Assembly: GCF_001436255.1 (NCBI RefSeq)
Contig: NZ_AZEI01000022.1
Coordinates: 119,880 to 174,908 of the forward strand
Length of the DNA: 55,029 nucleotides
Source of the DNA: Lentilactobacillus rapi DSM 19907 = JCM 15042
GTDB taxonomy: Bacteria; Bacillota; Bacilli; Lactobacillales; Lactobacillaceae
Direction of reading: 5' to 3'
This document shows positions 53,063 to 55,029 of this stretch, in pieces. The notes under the pieces are model-generated. The model was not told the DNA's origin. It saw nothing but the letters and a program-made list of their open reading frames with translations, and searched no databases. A program made the position numbers and the translations under genes. Within the stretch, counting starts at the first letter, position 1; every line of letters begins with the position of its first letter.

Positions 53063-53923
53063 TTATTTCAAATAAGAAAGCGGCTTTTGCACCTCGACTT
53101 TTGTTCCGGCATATTGGTCCTTGATGTATTTTTGAATTGCTGGTTCATGGTACAGTTTGACCAGCTTTTTGTAGCTTGCGTTACTTTTGTTCTTCTTGGC
53201 AGTTGCCAATACGTTGATATTACTTCTGGTATCAGTATCGATTTTTTCGTGGAAGATCGAGTCTTTCAAAACGTTCAAGTGGCCTTCCAGTGCCACCGTA
53301 TTTGAAATCAAGACGGCATCGACGTTGTGGAGAACTCGAGGGCCAGTGGTGTCATCAATTTGTTTGAATTTAAGATGCTTAGGGTTTGAAACAATGTCAT
53401 TGGTGTTACCTAGCGTGCCAAAGTTTTTCTTTAACTTGATCAGGCCAGCACTTTGAAGCAGTAACAACCCCCGTGCCGTGTTCGCTGGATTGTTGGCGAT
53501 GGCGATCGTAGCGTGGCTGGGAATCTGAGTCACCTTTTTGTATTTATCGGAATAAATGCCAAGTGGTTCTAAGTAGGTGGTGCCCAGTGCTGCCAATTGG
53601 GCGGTTTTATGTTCCTTATTGTATGCTTCTAAATATGAATAAGATTGAAAGGCGTTCACATTGACGCTACCTTGGGCAGTGGCATTGTTTAGCTGAACAC
53701 CATCAGTGATTTGCTTGACTTTGATCTTCAATCCGAGTTTCTTAGCCTGGGGACTTTTAGCGATATGGTTCCAAATGTCATAGTCTGATCCTTGCGATCC
53801 CACGGTAATTGTTGCGTTCTTCGAGTTGGCAGAACTGCCGGTTAATGCGTGGAGGCCAAAGACGATACCGATAATGACGACAATGGTGAGTAGGGTATAG
53901 ATAATTCCTTTATGATTTTTCAT
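53063..53923 (-). CDS. metQ: Methionine ABC transporter substrate-binding protein
   Basis: NlpA/MetQ-family binding protein, 286 residues. After an N-terminal hydrophobic segment (IIYTLLTIVVIIGIVFGLHA) come VGSQGSDYDIWNHI, NAFQSYSYLEAY and GIYSDKYKKV, typical of the family. There is no lipobox Cys, so it is likely anchored by an uncut segment rather than by lipid. The ATG at 53923 has AGGAG eight bases upstream. It lies 12 bp after metI. Confidence 0.92.
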   Translation of the reverse strand: MKNHKGIIYTLLTIVVIIGIVFGLHALTGSSANSKNATITVGSQGSDYDIWNHIAKSPQAKKLGLKIKVKQITDGVQLNNATAQGSVNVNAFQSYSYLEAYNKEHKTAQLAALGTTYLEPLGIYSDKYKKVTQIPSHATIAIANNPANTARGLLLLQSAGLIKLKKNFGTLGNTNDIVSNPKHLKFKQIDDTTGPRVLHNVDAVLISNTVALEGHLNVLKDSIFHEKIDTDTRSNINVLATAKKNKSNASYKKLVKLYHEPAIQKYIKDQYAGTKVEVQKPLSYLK

Positions 53924-53935
53924 TTTCATTCTCCT

Positions 53936-54610
53936 TTATAAATGGACTGTTTTTCTGGCGAGCCAATCGCCAATGATTTGGACGAGAAAGACCATGATCA
54001 AAATGGCCAGCATTGCGGCGACTGTGACGTCGTTTTCAAAACGGGCATAACCAATGCTGATAGCGATGTCACCAAGGCCACCAGACCCAATTGCTCCAGC
54101 CATCGTGGTTAAGCCAATTAAACTAATAATCGTGACGATTGATGCCCTGATCAGATCGGGCAGCCCTTCTCTGAGATAAATTCGAAAAATAATTTCTGGA
54201 ATACTGGACCCCATTGAGCGGGCAGCCTCAATCACTTGAGGGTCAATTTCAAGTAAGGCATTCTGAACTTGGCGGGCATAAAATGGAAAGATGCCAACAA
54301 CTAAGGGAACCAGCGCTGCAGTTGTCCCAACGGTTGTGTGGACAATGAAGTTGGTAATTGGGAACATCACTGCTAACAGAATGATGAATGGAATCGATCG
54401 AAGCAGGTTAACAAGCTTATCAGTCAAACTATACACAGCTTTGTCTTCGGCAATCCCGCCTGCTTGAGTAATAACTAAGACAATGCCAACTGCTAATCCC
54501 AAGAGGCCGGCAATCAAGGACGACCAAAATGTCATATAAATCGTTTCCCAAATGGATTGGGTAAACTGAGGCCAAATATGAATGACGTTAGGAAATATTT
54601 GCTTTAACAT
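53936..54610 (-). CDS. metI: Methionine ABC transporter permease
   Basis: MetI-type permease, 224 residues, about five TM segments. The EAA loop reads EAARSMGSSIPEIIFRIYLREGLP, at about residues 141-164, the site of contact with MetN. TYMAGAIGSGGLGDIAI-like C-terminal pattern (TMAGAIGSGGLGDIA) is intact. Overlaps the metN end by 23 bp. Confidence 0.95.
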   Translation of the reverse strand: MLKQIFPNVIHIWPQFTQSIWETIYMTFWSSLIAGLLGLAVGIVLVITQAGGIAEDKAVYSLTDKLVNLLRSIPFIILLAVMFPITNFIVHTTVGTTAALVPLVVGIFPFYARQVQNALLEIDPQVIEAARSMGSSIPEIIFRIYLREGLPDLIRASIVTIISLIGLTTMAGAIGSGGLGDIAISIGYARFENDVTVAAMLAILIMVFLVQIIGDWLARKTVHL

Positions 54611-55029
54611 GCTTGTTCATTCCTTTCTTGTCGGTGGGAATCAGCTGGACACTAACCCCGTTTTGATTTAAGAAATTGATCCCGTCGGCTAAACGCTTGG
54701 TTTCCCCAGATAGAATGATAATTAAGTAACCAATTGAAGTGGACCCGATTCGCTCAATGTTACCAAATAAAATATTGGCCTTCAGTTTGTATGATTCGGT
54801 CAGATCGGAAATTAACGATTCTCTGGTGGCCCTTCCTCTGAACTTTAAATACAATAATCGTTCATTATTGGTGAGTTGTTGTAGGCTTTCGTCAGCTTTG
54901 ATTTGGGCAAGGGCTTCTGGAACATTGGCGGATGAATCGACAAAATTCTGGGTGAGGGCTTGTTTTGGATCTGAGAAACTGTTTGAGATCTCTAAAAGCG
55001 GCGTAGGGAAACTGAGACAAACGCTAAAG
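54588..55029 (-). CDS. metN: Methionine ABC transporter ATP-binding protein, C-terminal part
   Basis: The frame stays open to the window end, so only the last about 146 residues are visible. They include TPLLEISNSFSDPKQALT (the usual link after the ATPase domain) and the C-terminal NIL domain (LKANILFGNIERIG, LIIILSGE), which binds methionine and inhibits transport in the family. Walker motifs lie outside the window. With metI and metQ it forms a methionine importer. Confidence 0.92.
   Translation of the reverse strand, partial: FSVCLSFPTPLLEISNSFSDPKQALTQNFVDSSANVPEALAQIKADESLQQLTNNERLLYLKFRGRATRESLISDLTESYKLKANILFGNIERIGSTSIGYLIIILSGETKRLADGINFLNQNGVSVQLIPTDKKGMNKHVKANIS

Overview
The window looks like a chromosomal segment of a low-to-medium-GC Gram-positive bacterium of the family Lactobacillaceae, probably a heterofermentative Lentilactobacillus-like species. 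The genus is inferred from protein character and gene neighbourhoods; no search was run. Evidence includes strong GGAGG ribosome sites, a Met T-box, PyrR-type attenuators, a PurBox, a GlnR box, a fumarate-type PyrD, an Nramp MntH followed by a Usp protein, and a cysK-ctl-cysE cluster. I see no rRNA, tRNA, CRISPR array, prophage or insertion sequence.

Layout. 1-7.4 kb is sulfur amino acid metabolism: luxS-metE-metF behind a Met T-box, then cysE-ctl-cysK reading the same way behind a cysteine-rich leader peptide and an attenuator. Between them lies a complete PyrR-type attenuator with its own promoter but no pyr gene. 7.5-17.4 kb is mixed housekeeping: a GlcD-like FAD oxidase, a secreted tyrosine/serine phosphatase, a secreted NagZ-like hexosaminidase, mntH-usp, an MFS exporter, an aldehyde dehydrogenase and a 35-residue membrane peptide. 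17.5-22.6 kb, mostly minus strand, has a lipid kinase, a Nudix hydrolase, an AbrB-domain/membrane fusion, amtB with a GlnR box and an NAD(P)-binding protein. 22.7-28.3 kb is a metal/redox block: P1B-type ATPase behind an FNR-type box, an HMA metallochaperone, a Dps-like protein, a frameshifted TraX gene and a flavin disulfide-reductase-like enzyme. 29.7-41.6 kb is the purine operon purEKCSQLFMNHD (no purB), interrupted before purD by a repeat array. 41.8-47.2 kb holds a membrane protein, an iminopeptidase-like hydrolase, a HAD phosphatase, tenA under a TPP riboswitch, an MFS transporter and a MazEF-type pair. 47.3-49.8 kb is pyrFED behind a second pyr attenuator. 50-53 kb has an SDR enzyme and two divergent secreted proteins. 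53-55 kb is metQ-metI-metN, with metN cut by the window end.

The genes connect through sulfur metabolism. LuxS makes homocysteine, MetE/MetF remethylate it, the cys operon can turn serine plus sulfide or homocysteine into cysteine, and MetNIQ imports methionine. The two biosynthetic arms appear to be sensed separately: methionine through tRNA-Met at the T-box, cysteine through translation of four Cys codons in the leader peptide.

Two families of intergenic repeats recur. Family A (four copies downstream of genes) carries a terminator hairpin whose arms change together. Family B (five full copies plus a tandem array of half units) forms one long hairpin with covarying stems and conserved internal loops; three copies end just before a ribosome-binding site. 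These families, the cysteine leader and the orphan pyr leader are the most unusual features.
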